A model generated the notes under the pieces. That model saw only the letters and a program-made list of their open reading frames with translations, was not told where the DNA came from and searched no databases. From the NCBI GenBank assembly GCA_965153455.1, contig OZ234504.1:3844001-3908000 (forward strand): DNA of 64,000 bases. Reading direction: 5' to 3'. This stretch comes from Sphagnum compactum (taxonomy: Eukaryota; Bryophyta; Sphagnopsida; Sphagnales). The position numbers were made by a program, and so were the translations under genes. Below are positions 36,472 through 48,530 of the stretch, piece after piece; positions within the stretch are counted from its first letter, which is position 1; the number at the start of each line of letters is the position of its first letter.

Positions 36472-38112
36472 ATTGGCACTCACCTTGTCTTCTACTTCTC
36501 CACTTTCTGCATGGAGGCCGCTCCTGAGTGCTCAGGCATGCCCCAAAGACATGTTTTTGGCAAAAATACAATTTGAACCACATGCAAGGAAGTTTGCATC
36601 AATTAGAGATCCATCTTTTTCTCTGGTACTGTGGTCAAATGTTCAATCACTAAAGGTATAAAGTATAGTCATACAGAAGAAGTTTGATGGCAAGTGGCAT
36701 TTCAAAGAACCTGCAAGTCATTGCAAATTGTCACTACTATTCATGATGAAGGTGGTTGATCACTTGCACAATATTGTAACTCCACTTACTGTTGTGTTGG
36801 CTTCAAAGTGTTTGTTACGAAGATTTCTCTGCAATCTCATAGATAAGATAAAACCTGCTCTTTATTGTAGACATGTCAATTTCCTCAGCAGATAGTGACT
36901 GACAGACCCCTCTTGTGGATTGTATTTCTCTCCCTGGAGTTGTACAAAGGCCTTAAAGCAAGTTCTGTTCGGTAGGTCAAATCTGTCTACATTATGTAGT
37001 TAACCTATATCATTGTGTGATTCTTTCAAGCAGCTCAGCTTCAGCACATTTCTAGGAGATAGCTCCAAACCATCATCTCTCTAAATCAACACTTTGAAAT
37101 TGAATACAACAATGAGGGCAGCTATATCCTTGTACAAGTCACTTACAAAGTGTGAGACATTAACCTTTATCATGAATAGCAGATTTTCAAAACTCATATA
37201 CAGAAAATGGCACTCATGAGTTGACCTAATGTGCTGAGGTTATTTTTTGTGGTATCAATAAGAGAAAAATGAGGGAGAAAATATAAACCATGATTTGTTG
37301 ATTCAGCAAACACAACTGTTTAAAGAACGACATAGCTGGTGGTGACAAGCAACCACTTTCCTACATATATGGTTTTTTTCACTGTCCAGTTTGTACAGTA
37401 AAATTTAAAAGTTTGACAGAAGAGTGGGCCTGACAAAATAGGTGTACAGAGGAAAATTGACAAGAAAGAATTTGCACCCTAAAATATTAGAAATTGAAGT
37501 TTGAAATGGTTAAAAGACTCTTGGAAAACAGCAGAGCGACATTCATTAGGAGATTGAACCTTTTGTGTCAACTGTTTTGGATATACAGAAACAACTCTTG
37601 CACACAACCACCTCCTACTTAATCAGACCATGCAGCTTCCTCACCATGCTGGAAAAATCCCAAGCAGACACAAGGTGCAACTTGAAACCATTCAAACTTG
37701 TGGATTGCATGACAGAAACCGCCACAACCCTTGCCACCACATACTGAAATCTGGAAAATTTTGTTGAAAGCTGCAATCAAATCAGTATCAAAAATCCATG
37801 GCTGGATGCCATAGAGTCACTGTGAAACAGAAACCAAAGGCTCTAACACTCTATAATGAGCTATGACAAATCACACACAAAACTCATCAGAGCTTTGTTT
37901 GTGGAGGAGGAGAACATGGGGGAGATGCAGCTCCAGTAATCTTGGCCCGCAGTCAGTCAGTCACTACAACTTGGTCAGCTCCTTTTGCTTTCACCGAAAG
38001 CCCTGGAAAAGATGCCATACTTTCATCCCTATTCAGAGGTGATACCAGACCTAGACCTAAGGGTTTGAGGCATCCAAGATCCGGCGGCAAACGTACCAGC
38101 AACAGCAGCAAA
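36472..38112. other. Convergent 3' region between FKBP and Sec61 beta
   Basis: Contains the 3' UTRs of both genes and two copies of the 100-bp repeat (36731-36848 plus, about 37065-37190 minus). The ORFs here lack domains. No other gene was recognised. Confidence 0.5.
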
Positions 38113-38457
38113 TCATGCACCACCAGACTTGTAGTTGTAGAGCTTGCCAACGACATGAAGCGCCGTGACAAAGCCGATGAAGCAGAGGCTCATAACCAAC
38201 ACAACCGTGGGACTGATCTTCAAACCAGGTGCATCGTCTGTGTAGAAGCGCAACATGTTGTTGCCGTTTCCTCCGAATCCACCACCACCTCCATTTCCCG
38301 ATGACGACGAGGATGTCCTCCTCCTTCTTAGCCCCGAGGCAGCTGCCGCAGTTCCTCGCGGCCCTGCTCCCGCTGGCCCCGTCCTTCCAGCTCCCGCTGC
38401 AGACGAACCCCCTTTCGAGACCGTCGACGACGCCTGGCTCTGCGATCCCTTCGCCAT
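38113..38457 (-). CDS. SEC61B: Sec61 beta subunit of the ER translocon
   Basis: A single 345-bp exon encodes 114 aa. The N-terminal half is low-complexity, rich in Ser, Gly, Ala and Arg, and cytosolic. It is followed by the conserved [20 protein letters not shown] motif and one membrane helix (residues about 85-105), then a short luminal tail. This is the tail-anchored beta subunit of the Sec61 protein-conducting channel. Plant Sec61 beta is usually 80-110 aa and intronless or nearly so. A telo-box and a GA tract lie upstream of the start codon. Overlapping frames on the other strand are composition artefacts. Confidence 0.95.
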   Translation of the reverse strand: MAKGSQSQASSTVSKGGSSAAGAGRTGPAGAGPRGTAAAASGLRRRRTSSSSSGNGGGGGFGGNGNNMLRFYTDDAPGLKISPTVVLVMSLCFIGFVTALHVVGKLYNYKSGGA

Positions 38458-38512
38458 TCTTGCGGAATCTCTTCAGACTCCGACAGATCCGGTTTTCAAT
38501 GACGAGAAATCC

Positions 38513-38532
38513 TCTCTCTCTCTCTCTCTCTC
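38513..38532 (-). promoter_or_regulatory. GA tract in the Sec61 beta leader
   Basis: A (CT)n run on the plus strand reads (GA)n in the sense direction of Sec61 beta, about 60 bp before its ATG, probably in the 5' UTR. Confidence 0.55.
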
Positions 38533-38593
38533 GCTTTTTCTCTCAAACCGGACCCTAGTGCGTTCGATATCCCTCAAAGAAACTCCACAGACC

Positions 38594-38602
38594 AAACCCT
38601 AA
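38594..38602. promoter_or_regulatory. Telo-box upstream of Sec61 beta
   Basis: AAACCCTAA, the plant telo-box, lies about 140 bp upstream of the Sec61 beta ATG. In plants this motif is enriched near the starts of translation-related and housekeeping genes. Confidence 0.5.
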
Positions 38603-41130
38603 GGAAGCCGATCTCCCTCAAACAACCTCCTCCTCCGCTCGCATCAAGCTCAAACAAAAGCCGCCTTAAAATCTGGATGCAAATGCTCTAGCACAAAGAA
38701 ATCGCAAGAAGCAACAACAGAATATAAGCAGAATGCAATTCGCGTACACGCGATTTGCAGAGTCGAGCGATTTGTCTCTGACGGGGAGGAGGAGGAACGT
38801 GGGCATTGCGTCGCGCGAAAGTCGTCGATTCTTCGGAATCTGGGTGCTGGTGACGGGTCTCGGCAGAAGCGATTCTAAAGTGTGGAATCATCCATGGTTC
38901 GTTCCACAGTTTGGAATCGCAGTGTTGTTGAAACTGGAATTCCAGGAGGATGACACCCGCATTTGGTAGGGTCAGGTCACATGTAAACTGCTCAATCACT
39001 ATTTGCTGGGCTCTAGTGATGGTGTAGCGCAAGCATGAGAGATAACACTACCCAACTCTAGAGATTCCTTAGTTGAATGTTCTCCAGGTGCAGGTTTGAG
39101 ATTTTTAAATCCTTACATTCTGGGTTTGGCACATTTTTTCAAAATTCAACAAATTGAGGATGAGCTCAAAAATTGGGTTTGGTTCCATGCACACACTACA
39201 TACTCCCCAATGTTAGAAATTGTACAGGTATAAAGTATTACAACAAATTAAAATAAGGGTCTGTCTAAGTATGAAGTGCAACCAACTAATTCAAATTAAG
39301 ACAAGTTTGCTATAAAATTTAGTCTTCTTGTCAAGCTTTGAAAAAGAATTCAGCTTGCTTACTAAAAAATTGAACGTGTTTGGAGGTGTTTTTCCATGGT
39401 CCGGTTCTTATGTTAGTTCTAATAAAAGGGTGCCAACTTACATCTGTGTTGCGATAACCAGATAATATTGGTGCTAACTTACCCAATATCAATAGAGAAC
39501 TCTAGGGTTTGAAATACTAATGTTCCATGGTTCAAAAACTAATTTTGTAGTTCATATTTCCTAATGACTTCCAACCATTCTATTCATTGGAAAGCAGATG
39601 CAGTGTGAGGAACTACAGCAATGTTTGGAAGCATTTCTTACTCTTGCAAAATCATCTCATCTTGCATCAAATCTCATTTTTGTTGCATGCACTTGCGAGA
39701 TAGATTAATTATGGGTTTGCATGCCAAATGCATCATCTCCATTGGGACAAGCTCATTAGATCTACATGATGTTAGGGTGCAAGACCAGCAGGTGCAAACT
39801 AAACTTCATCACCTAATGAAAAGTAGGAGGTTGAAAAGAATTGGGATGACTTTTTGGTTGAAGACTTTTGGTTTCTGGGACTATGGTTTCTGAGGCTGTT
39901 GGGGTCAGAAATTTTGCCTTTTAGTGTCGGCTCCTAGGTGAAAGCACATTATGGTGGTCAAAAAATGTTGTTATAAATATTGATTTTTGAAACTATGCAA
40001 CTTTCAACTTTCAACAAGTCAATATTAAAAGAGATTTTTATAAATTATACTTAAAATAAGGTATTTCAATAACTAAATAATGAAATTGTCAAAAAAAATT
40101 ATTAGTATGAAATGATTAAAGAATATATTTGTGAGAATTTAGATGTTGTCACGATATATTACAAAGGGTAAGTATATTTTTTTAAATGATTCAAATAATT
40201 GTAAAACTTGATGAAGTATTTAATCATATATTGAATATGAATGATTGTACCATTTCAATTACAATTCAAAAGTTTGATTTGTGTGATTTCACAAAAAACA
40301 TTTGGACAAATTTTTCATAAATGTGTTAAAAAAGATATTGTTAAAAATAATTTTCATTTTAAAAATGACAAGAATTATGTTGGAGGCCTTTGTATTAAAA
40401 TCCATTTTACATGTCTATCAAAACGTTAGATGAAATTTTAAAAAAATTGTCCCCAAAATATACCTTGAAAAAATTAATTTCTTTTTGCCTGAAATGATCT
40501 TTGTAATGTGCTTTCACCCTTCTTCACTATCACCATCTTTTCTCTTGCTTGTGTCTTATTTGGAATGCTTGTCCATTGTTGAAGAGGTGTTTGGACACAA
40601 GGTTCAAAGAGGCAGATGGGATGGTACGGTCAGACTCAAAGTCTTTGTCCACCACTTCATCCAATATGCCTGAGAATTGTAGATAGAAAATGCAGTTCTT
40701 TTGGTTAAGAATTTATACATGTTAAGGTTCAGGTGGTCTTACAATTCTTATTGAAGATCAAGCTCTAGTCAACTTCGTATGAACATTGGACAGATACAAA
40801 CCAAAGAATTTTCACACCAAACATATTCAAACGTTTGGTGTGAAATGAAATGATTTGTTCTGTGCTTTGAACCATCACAGTGCCATCCACTAATTCCACC
40901 CAAATTAGCACCTTGCAAGTTGCACACAAGATGCTTCAGGAATTCTTGAGACTAAATAGACTTCAGTCCATGTGTACTACTTCAGGATTTTGCACACAAA
41001 ATGAAAACTTGTCCAATTAGAGCAAAGGAAAATCATTCTCCCTCAGAGCTTTGAGGGAGAATTATTCTCGTTGCTTGTTCCAACAGTTCTTCCTGTTGGT
41101 GAAGGGTATGGAGTAGAGCAAAATTGCCCT
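38603..41130. other. Sec61 beta upstream region and spacer
   Basis: Includes an imperfect 21-bp inverted repeat around CCATGG at 38871-38918. The rest is AT-rich with no recognised gene. Confidence 0.45.
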
Positions 41131-41132
41131 CT

Positions 41133-41335
41133 TCACCCCAGGGGTGATGGCTCACTGTTATAGCCCATTCTAGGGCCCTGGGACCTTATAAAAGGTCTGA
41201 GTTTAAACCCAGTGGAGTGCAGGTGAAGCTCCTGCGGCTCCTCTGCCAATGAGCTTGACTTGGGGGTGCCAACAGCTTGTCAGGTTGGGTCTGCCATTGT
41301 GGGTCCCAAAAAAAAACAAAATAGAAAAAAAAATT
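41133..41335 (+). mobile_element. tRNA-like SINE
   Basis: A roughly 200-bp unit starts CCCCAGGGGTGATGGCTCAC (A-box-like), carries GAGTTTAAACCCAGT (degenerate B-box-like) about 60 bp in, and ends in an A-rich tail of about 28 bp. There is no ORF of its own. Plant SINEs have this structure. It stands about 380 bp upstream of the B12D start. A truncated relative lies at 8278. Confidence 0.65.
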
Positions 41336-41715
41336 GCGCTCTTCAATGAAAGCGGTCAGTGCATCTTCCTTGATGCCATCCTCGCATGCAACAAAAGGAA
41401 AAACAGACAGAGAAGAAGACACGTGCAACCAAAGCCTGCTCTTGGGAGAAGAACCAAATCACCCTCTCTCATCATCACACATTCACGCGTCTCTGTCATG
41501 TATCTCATAGCTCTACTGGAGAAGCTCAGACCCATGATCAATGTAAAGCCTCTCGCGCATTGTTGCTTCATCACAACTCTACTGAATTTTTGTGTTTTTG
41601 GCTTCCCAATTTGCTGCAGCCCGGTTCTTTGTAAAATTTCCACCAGCTGAAACTTGGGTCCTTTGAGATCATCTCAAAAGAGAGAGAATTCAGGGTTGAA
41701 CTCATCGCCATCATC

Positions 41716-42955
41716 ATGGCTTTGAATCCTTCCAGGTGGTCTCAGCACTGGATCCGGCCTGAGGTAACATCCGTTGAATCGGTTCAAGCCTTGCTGAGAA
41801 AGAATTGCTTAGGCTGCAGCTTGCCAGTGCCACTCTTGAATCCCCGAACTAGAACTGATGGGGAAAAAAATCCATCCTCCCATGAATGCAGCTGTCACAA
41901 GTTATGAGAAAATTTATGGGATACTAGTGGAGCTGCTCAAGAAAGAAGTTTCTCACACTGTCTGTCTCTAAGGTTTTTTAGTGCCAGAACAATTTGTGTT
42001 TTCTGCTGTGTTTCTGTAGCATTTCAGATGAACCGTTTTGTCTGGAAATTCTTCCTGATTGATTTGATTTGAAGGGTATGTAAAACCCTAAATACAAAAA
42101 CTGAGGAACTGTATGATGGTGCTGCCATGATATTTGTGAGGCAGATTGTGCCACTATTTGCGGCAGTGGCAACTGGGATTGGCTTAGCTGGTTTCATAGC
42201 GGCTCGCCATTTTACTCTCAACCCTGATGTCAGGTTAGCCACAAATCATCCTTCAGTTGTAATCGAGCCCTCTCCTCCTCTCCTTTGAACATTGTTCATC
42301 TATTTCAACAAATTTGTGTGTCAGGACTCAGAATCTGCTGTTTTCTCTAAACCCCACACATCTACTACCTCTTGTACTTTCAATATTGCATTTTGGATAA
42401 ACACTTTTTATTATGCTTGTCTGGTCAAGAGTTTAGAGAGCACTAGCAGATTTACATTGCAAATGAAGACATTGTGTCTGTCTGGGTGTAGTAATAAGAA
42501 CTGTCAGTCTGCACACCCTACCTGCAAAGAAGCAAAGCTTCCCTCATTTTAGGGTTTCCAGAAGAAGTCCATAGTCTATAAGTACAGCCTTTCTTTCAAG
42601 GGACTAGCACCGATTTTTGTAGGGTTGCAATTAGTCCTTAGAAGTCCATAGTCCTACTATTCTTTCAAGGGGCTGGCTAGCATCGAATTTTAGACTGTAA
42701 AACAGCCTGATTTTATAGATCTGCTCGTTCATTGTGCAGCAGCATGATGTCCTAATTTGTTTTGTTTTGTTTTGCTGATATGTTGTCATTTGGTGGTACA
42801 TGAAAAGAGTCAACAAGGAAGATAGGGAAGCTGGCATCCTTGATAATCAGAAGGAGGGCAAAACTTACAAGGATCACGGCCTCCGATCGTATCTAAGAGA
42901 GCGAAGGCCCGAAATCATGCCAGCTATCAATGATGCTTTCAGTAAGTTAAAGTGA
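41716..42955 (+). CDS. B12D: B12D family mitochondrial membrane protein
   Basis: Three exons: 41716-41763, 42145-42233 and 42808-42955, giving 94 aa, the normal B12D length. The N-terminus MALNPSRWSQHWIRPE joins IVPLFAAVATGIGLAGF, a membrane helix at residues about 18-36, then RHFTLNPDVRVNKEDREAGI, the conserved block after it, and HGLRSYLRERRPEIMPAIND at the C-terminus. B12D belongs to the NDUFA4/MLRQ-like superfamily of small single-span proteins. Rice B12D is reported in mitochondria and linked to germination under low oxygen; expression in senescence and seed has been noted. The exon 2 acceptor at GAGGCAG gives the exact family junction RPE-IVP. Confidence 0.93.
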
Positions 42956-43435
42956 TAGATGCATTATCATCATGCACAAATCGAAAACTAAGTAGTGGGC
43001 ATTTCTGTTCCATGGCAACACAAGTGTGTGTGTGTGTGTGTGTGTGAACCAGTATCTGGTTTTTGTATGGGTTATTCCTTCAACAAAAGACTATGTTGCT
43101 AAGTTGGTACTGGACTTTGCTTCATTTCGAAGGGAGATTCAGAGTTGGTTGAGAAAATTCTCTTTTCTTGAAGCATGTTTCTGTTTTTATTCATGTACAG
43201 TTCACATTCCTTCTTGGGTCATAGAAAGCGCACTGGAATCAGAAAGTTGCCTGGTTGTATGCCATCAAAACGTTGAAACCAACGTTGAATGTAGCATTTT
43301 CAGACAGTTTATCAATATTTGAAAAATTATACTCTATCTCAAAGAAGTGTGCAAAGGTTTATATTCTGTGCTCCTTTTAGAAGTGGAATTTTGAGTCATA
43401 TTAAGGATAAGTACTTTGATTTGGAAGCTTTGCAT
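42956..43435. other. 3' flank of B12D
   Basis: Includes a (TG)n run at about 43025-43047. No gene was recognised before the TIR element. Confidence 0.5.
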
Positions 43436-44418
43436 GTGTTGGGCAGTTCTCACTTTTTCAGTGAGAAACTTTAAGGGTTTCAGTCTGGTTCTTAGAATGA
43501 AAACCAGAGGTTTTCACATAAAGTGATAACCTTTTTGAGAACCTGCCCTTTTTGAAAACTTCAAAGGGTATCAGTTGAATCTTTTTTTTAAACCTTTAAG
43601 GGTATTAAAACGTATGGCCACCGGTTTTCAGGCCGGAAAGCCAGGAAAACACGGCACCAGTGCCCTGAGTTTGGTCCAAAACCCGGTGAGATTTTTAAAA
43701 AAACCTCCAAAAAATTACATTAGCCTTCTTCAACTGCGGATCAAACTCAGAAATGCACCACTTTTTGTGCCAAACTGAGTTTCATCCGGTTTTGACCCGT
43801 CTTTCCTTTTTCCTGAGCGCCTCCACTGCTGCTACATATATTTTCACTGCTCCTAACATGTACAACTACTATATTATCTCGAACCTTGTGCATTACATGC
43901 TGAGTTTCAGCATTTGATACCCAGATGATATAAAACTTCCTTACTTTGCGGACCTCACTCAAAGAGGGGATAGGGGGTGGAAAGAGGCCCAAAGGCAGGG
44001 TGAAGACATGATGACTTTAAGGAAAACTTTAGTGTTTAGTTAGGTTTAGGTTTTAGTTAGGGTGGCGCTAACCTCCTCAACCGCTCCTTCAGCGGCAGCT
44101 TCACGAACAAGCTTCGGGCCCTACTACAAAAGGGCGAAATTTTTATTTATTTAATTAAAATTTCAAAATAATTAAGTATTTAATTAAAACATTCTGAAAT
44201 TTTTTATTTTGAAAACCGGCTGTCGTTGAAAATCGAGGGTTGTAATTTTTATGAGAACCGACAAGACTGAAAACCGTTGGAGTTTCTTTTCCAGAAACCT
44301 GAAAGGTTATCTAAATCTTTTCTTCTCTTTTTTGTAATGAGAACCTTAAAGGTTCTTAAAAATGACTGTGAGAACCGGAATTGGCGGTTTGCACAAAAAA
44401 ATGAGAACTGCCCAACAC
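43436..44418. mobile_element. Non-autonomous DNA element with 23-bp TIRs
   Basis: The left end GTGTTGGGCAGTTCTCACTT (43436) and the right end, ending in ATGAGAACTGCCCAACAC (44418), are inverted repeats of about 23 bp with one mismatch. The 983-bp interior has subterminal GAGAACC/GGTTCTTA motifs and no transposase. The TIR resembles hAT ends (CAGTGTTGGG). A clean 8-bp target duplication was not seen. Confidence 0.75.
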
Positions 44419-47083
44419 TGGTAAATAATGCTCCATTCAATCTCTCCAAGCAAATCCTAATGATAGAATAGGGACTGAACAGTGCAATAGTGAAATCTTT
44501 TGAAGTGCTTCTGGATCCAAGTAGCCTGAAAACGAGTGTAGAGTTCAATGCGGTATTTTCGTTTTTGTTCACCTTTTCTATGTAACATTGTCTTCGCAAA
44601 CAACCTCTATCTGGGCCTTTATACGAGTTGAGCCACATCCAAACATAGAGTGTTAATTATTTCCCCATTCCCACCCATCTATCTACGAAGGAAGGTAATT
44701 TTTCTGTCGTGTTTGGCATGTTGAGATCTCCAAAACCATGGTGCCTCATCACAATCTTGGTACCATTGGAAAGCCCTGAATGAGTTATGGGTGTACTGAG
44801 TTAGTTTCATTATGGTAAACAAGTTATAGAATGTTTGTTATTGAAGATTCATTTAAATCGAGACTAACAATTATAGGTGAATTCGAGTGCACTCTTGATA
44901 TTCTCAAAAAGCCTTCAGTGTGGGAGATATTGAATTTTGAGTAGTTTTTGTCATGGGAAATTCAATCAAATTACACAAAATGGTTTTGGAAGGAAAACGG
45001 ATTTGTGTAAACCTTGGACCACCAGCACAGGCTACACTAGCACACATGAAAAACTCAAACTGTATAAAGTGCGAGACTTTTTAAATGTCACCAGCGTGAG
45101 CCTATCATTATGTCTGGCCAATCAGAAACAGTCATTAACTTTTACTGCTCCTCTTGGAGGGCACTGTGCATATGTACAGGCATATTTCACATAACTTGAC
45201 TTCATCCAAAATACAGCCTACAGCCCACTTTTCTGCTGAAGGTATAGATTTTTGTAAAAAGGGTTTGTACACTGTGGATGAAATGTAGGACTCCAACAGT
45301 GTCAAACTCAGTTTGGGTCTGTACAAATTTTGAGGATACAGTGCCCTCCTAAAGGGCCTGTATAAAAGGAAATGGCTGGTTTTGATTGGCCAACCACAAT
45401 GATTGGCACAGGTGGTAACATTTTAAATAATCTTGCACTTCAATGCAGTAAATCCTTTTTTCATTCATGGGTGGGGATGGGGAATAATTAACACCCAGTT
45501 TTTGGGATTTTCTATCACCATATTTTGAAAAAAGATTCAGAAAAGTTTCCAGATTTTGATATCATGTTCCAATAGAGTAGCCAACAATATGGAATGATGC
45601 TTATATTTTTTAAAATTCCACATTTCATTTATAGCAAAATTTGGCTAAACCTTTTTCTGGGTGATCATCACCTTAGCTCCATCACAAAACTCCCAAAAAA
45701 AAACACTAGTGAAGATGCTCTAAATCATTGCATGTTGGATTTGGTACATATTCATAGAGCCCCAAATGTGCGGAGGCATATCACAAAATTGTTAAAATGA
45801 AAGGAAATTTATGACTAAAGATTCATTTTTCACTTTATCGAGGTCTGAACTTTTTGAAAATTCTCTCAAAAAGAACCCATTGAAATTCCAATGTTTTTGA
45901 ACTACACACCATAAACACATGTTTTGTACTGGGCAAGGTTTCTTTTTGTAAAAGACTTGCAGAAACTTCTCAGTGTATGTGGAGAGCACTTTATATTTTT
46001 TGTAAATATCTCTCCTAAGGGAAAAGAGGAGGGATCTTTAGATCTTACCACCTCATCTAGAAAGCACCCCTTATTTTGGGAGTGTCCCCCCCACATTGGG
46101 CTTTACCCCCACACCACATAGGCAAGGTAACCCATATCATGACTCCTATTCCTTAGAATATGCTTGGATGGTTCCACCAATCTTATAATAATACAAATAA
46201 TGAATTATACAGCCTTAATAAAAATACTAGTTTGAACCCCATGCCTAATGCACAGGTGTGTTATTTCAACAATGTTTGGTTCATGTTTTAGTTTTTAAAA
46301 AAAAACTTTTATCTGTTTTATTTTTTATTCTTATGTGTTTTCTGTTTTTATTACTATTTTGTATAATAAAAATAAAGTGTTTCTTTTTCACTTTTGTATT
46401 TTTGTTTATTTGGATGCAAGTTTGAAGTTTGGAGAAAGAAGACACACCTCATTCTTTTTCAAGTAGGGTTTTTCTTCATTATTATAAGTTTTATTTTTTC
46501 TTATTTTCTACTCTTTATTTGGTTTCTTCTTTTTTGTAACTTTTTTCTTTTAAAATGATTTTACTGTATTTCCCTTTCCTTGTTTCATTTTTTTCCATTG
46601 CTTTTTTATAGTTTTTGTGTTTTTACTCTTTTCTGTTTATGTTTGTTTCATGTTTTAATTTTTTCTATTCTTATTTTGTCTATCTTCATTTTTTTTCTAT
46701 TTTTATGCGTTTATTTATTTATTTAGTTTCTATTTTCATTTCCAAAAAAATTCTAGTTTTTCTAATATGTTTTATAATAAAAATAATTTTACAAAAACCT
46801 TTTTTATTTTTGTTTGGTTATATGCAGGTTTGAAGTTGGGAAAAAGAAGACAAACCTCATTTTTTTTTCAAGTATGGTTTTTTTTTCTCTTTCTTTTGCT
46901 CTCTGTTTTTGTTTCTTATTTTTTGTCATCTATTTTTTAATTTTCTTTTAAGATTATTTTACTGTATTTCCCTTTTTTGTTTCATGTTTAAGTGTTTACA
47001 AAAAGTTTCTACTTATTAAAGTGTTTTTCTGTTTTTATTTGTTTTCTAGTTTTTTTCCTTTTTTATTTTAAAATATATATTTG
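44419..47083. other. Spacer with dispersed repeats
   Basis: About 44650-45040 is an inverted copy of family F1. About 45633 carries TATAGCAAAATTTGGCTAAA of the AGCCAAATTTGGCT family. Region 46270-47080 is T-rich and internally duplicated with a period of about 405 bp (GAAGTTTGGAGAAAGAAGAC versus GAAGTTGGGAAAAAGAAGAC). No gene was recognised. Confidence 0.5.
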
Positions 47084-47195
47084 TCCTGTTTGGATGGATG
47101 ACGGGACGGATGACGGACGGATGGATGGATGGAAAGCTTCATTTCATCCCGATGTCCTTTACTATATGTAAACGACGACGGGACGGATTCAGAGA
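47084..47195. repeat. GGAY-rich repeat on the 3' side of the DnaJ pseudogene
   Basis: Short GGAC/GGAT units are followed by GAAAGCTTCATTTCATCCCG, then TGTCCTTTACTATATGTA. The same two blocks recur at 48486-48530 on the other side of the pseudogene. Confidence 0.75.
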
Positions 47196-47499
47196 AACTT
47201 TGAAAGTTGGAGAATTGTCACACAGTGACAATGTTCCTAAGAATGAGAAATGGAAATGATAAAAGAATTCCACCAACATGTCTCCTTCAGTGCAATCACA
47301 TAACAACAACAGAGGCAAGGATTGCTCAAAGACAAAAGGTCAGGGTTTTAGCTTGCAAAAGCAGTGTACACAACTTGAAGCTTGATCAAGGAAGAAACAG
47401 CAAATTTTGTTCTAGATGTAAATGAGAACCTGCACAGAGATTACTAAAGCTATTTAAATTCCTAAAGTGATGAAGGATTCAAGCAATTAGAATAACTGA

Positions 47500-48118
47500 G
47501 AGGTCATTTTTCATGCTGCCACTGCCGCATGTGCTGAGAGCTCTGACTCTCTTCTTCAGGTCCATAGCCATCATAATCTTCCCTGAGCTCACCATTTCTG
47601 AGAAATTGAAAAGCTTATGAAACTGCTTTGAAAGCCTCCTCTGCACCTGGAGCTTTGTTCTTGTCAGGGTGAACCTTTAAGGAAAGCTTCCTATATGCCT
47701 TTGGAACATCATCCTCTGTGCACCCTTTCTCCTACCCCAATATCTGATCAAAGTCTTTCGTGCTCTGGATGCTTCTGATGATTTCTGCGTGTTGTTGAAG
47801 CTCCACTGGAGTCTTGAAACCCGTTCTGCTGATCATGTTTCTTCCCATTCATGGATCCATTCTGTTCTGTGTCCCGACCTTCACATGTCTCCACACCAGC
47901 TCCGCCATCTATTTCCATGTCGTTGTCGGTTGTCGGCTGCCTGCTGCTTCTTCCCTCCTCTCTCGTCATACGAGCTTGAGATCAGTGTGTCCACTTGAGG
48001 ATTGGGATACAGTCGCTTCGCCATTGAGAGGAACCTAAGAGCACGTTGCTTGTCACCTGCCTCTAAGGCTGCCTTTCCGATCCGCAAGCATTTGGCTGCC
48101 TCGTCCTTGTTGCTATCC
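47500..48118 (-). pseudogene. Processed pseudogene of a DnaJ (DNAJB12/14-like) protein
   Basis: The minus strand begins MDSNKDEAAKCLRIGKAALE, the N-terminus typical of plant DNAJB12/14-like J-proteins. A frameshift near 47900 moves into the linker (EIDGGAGVE... NGSMNGK), and a J-domain follows at 47560-47760 with [24 protein letters not shown] and AFQFLRNGEL, including HPD. Two in-frame stops occur, after QILG and inside AFKAVS-AFQ. Sequence ends after the J-domain; the DUF1977 and membrane region are missing. No introns interrupt it, although some relatives have few, so retrocopying is likely but not proven; no poly(A) tail is visible. Confidence 0.85.
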
Positions 48119-48347
48119 ATATTTCCAGCTTCTTTCAAAATCCTCCTGCCCCCAGTAGTGTTTCAAAGTATAACCAAAGGCATGGCCTTTCTTCCAAATA
48201 CATGGTGATTATTTATGCACCGTCCAGCAAGCAATTCTTCCCAGCATGGATGGAGGGCCATTCCTGGTTGGTTTCCTTCCCATTCTTGGTGGGCAGAAAG
48301 CTGCAGTGTCAGACTCAGTAGAAGGATGGTGTGCAGTCGGCAACCTC

Positions 48348-48487
48348 GGAGCTTCCAGGGTGTTGATTCGCATGGATGACCGGACGGATGGACAGAGGGA
48401 CGACGGGACGGATTCAAGGAGCTTCCAGGGTGTTGATTCGCATGGATGACCGGACGGATGGACAGAGGGACGACGGGACGGATTCAA
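48348..48487. repeat. Perfect 70-bp tandem duplication
   Basis: Copies at 48348-48417 and 48418-48487 are identical. The unit contains GGAGCTTCCAGGGTGTTGAT and a GGAY-rich stretch (GGACGGATGGACAGAGGGAC). Identity implies a recent duplication or gene conversion. It adjoins the shared GAAGCTTCATTT/CCTTTACTATATGTA block. Confidence 0.95.
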
Positions 48488-48530
48488 GGGAAGCTTCATT
48501 TTTCATCCCAACGTCCTTTACTATATGTAA

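Noticed and set aside
38229-38602. Plus-strand frames of 109-115 aa over Sec61 beta
   Set aside because: They are shadows of the GC-rich Sec61 beta coding sequence.
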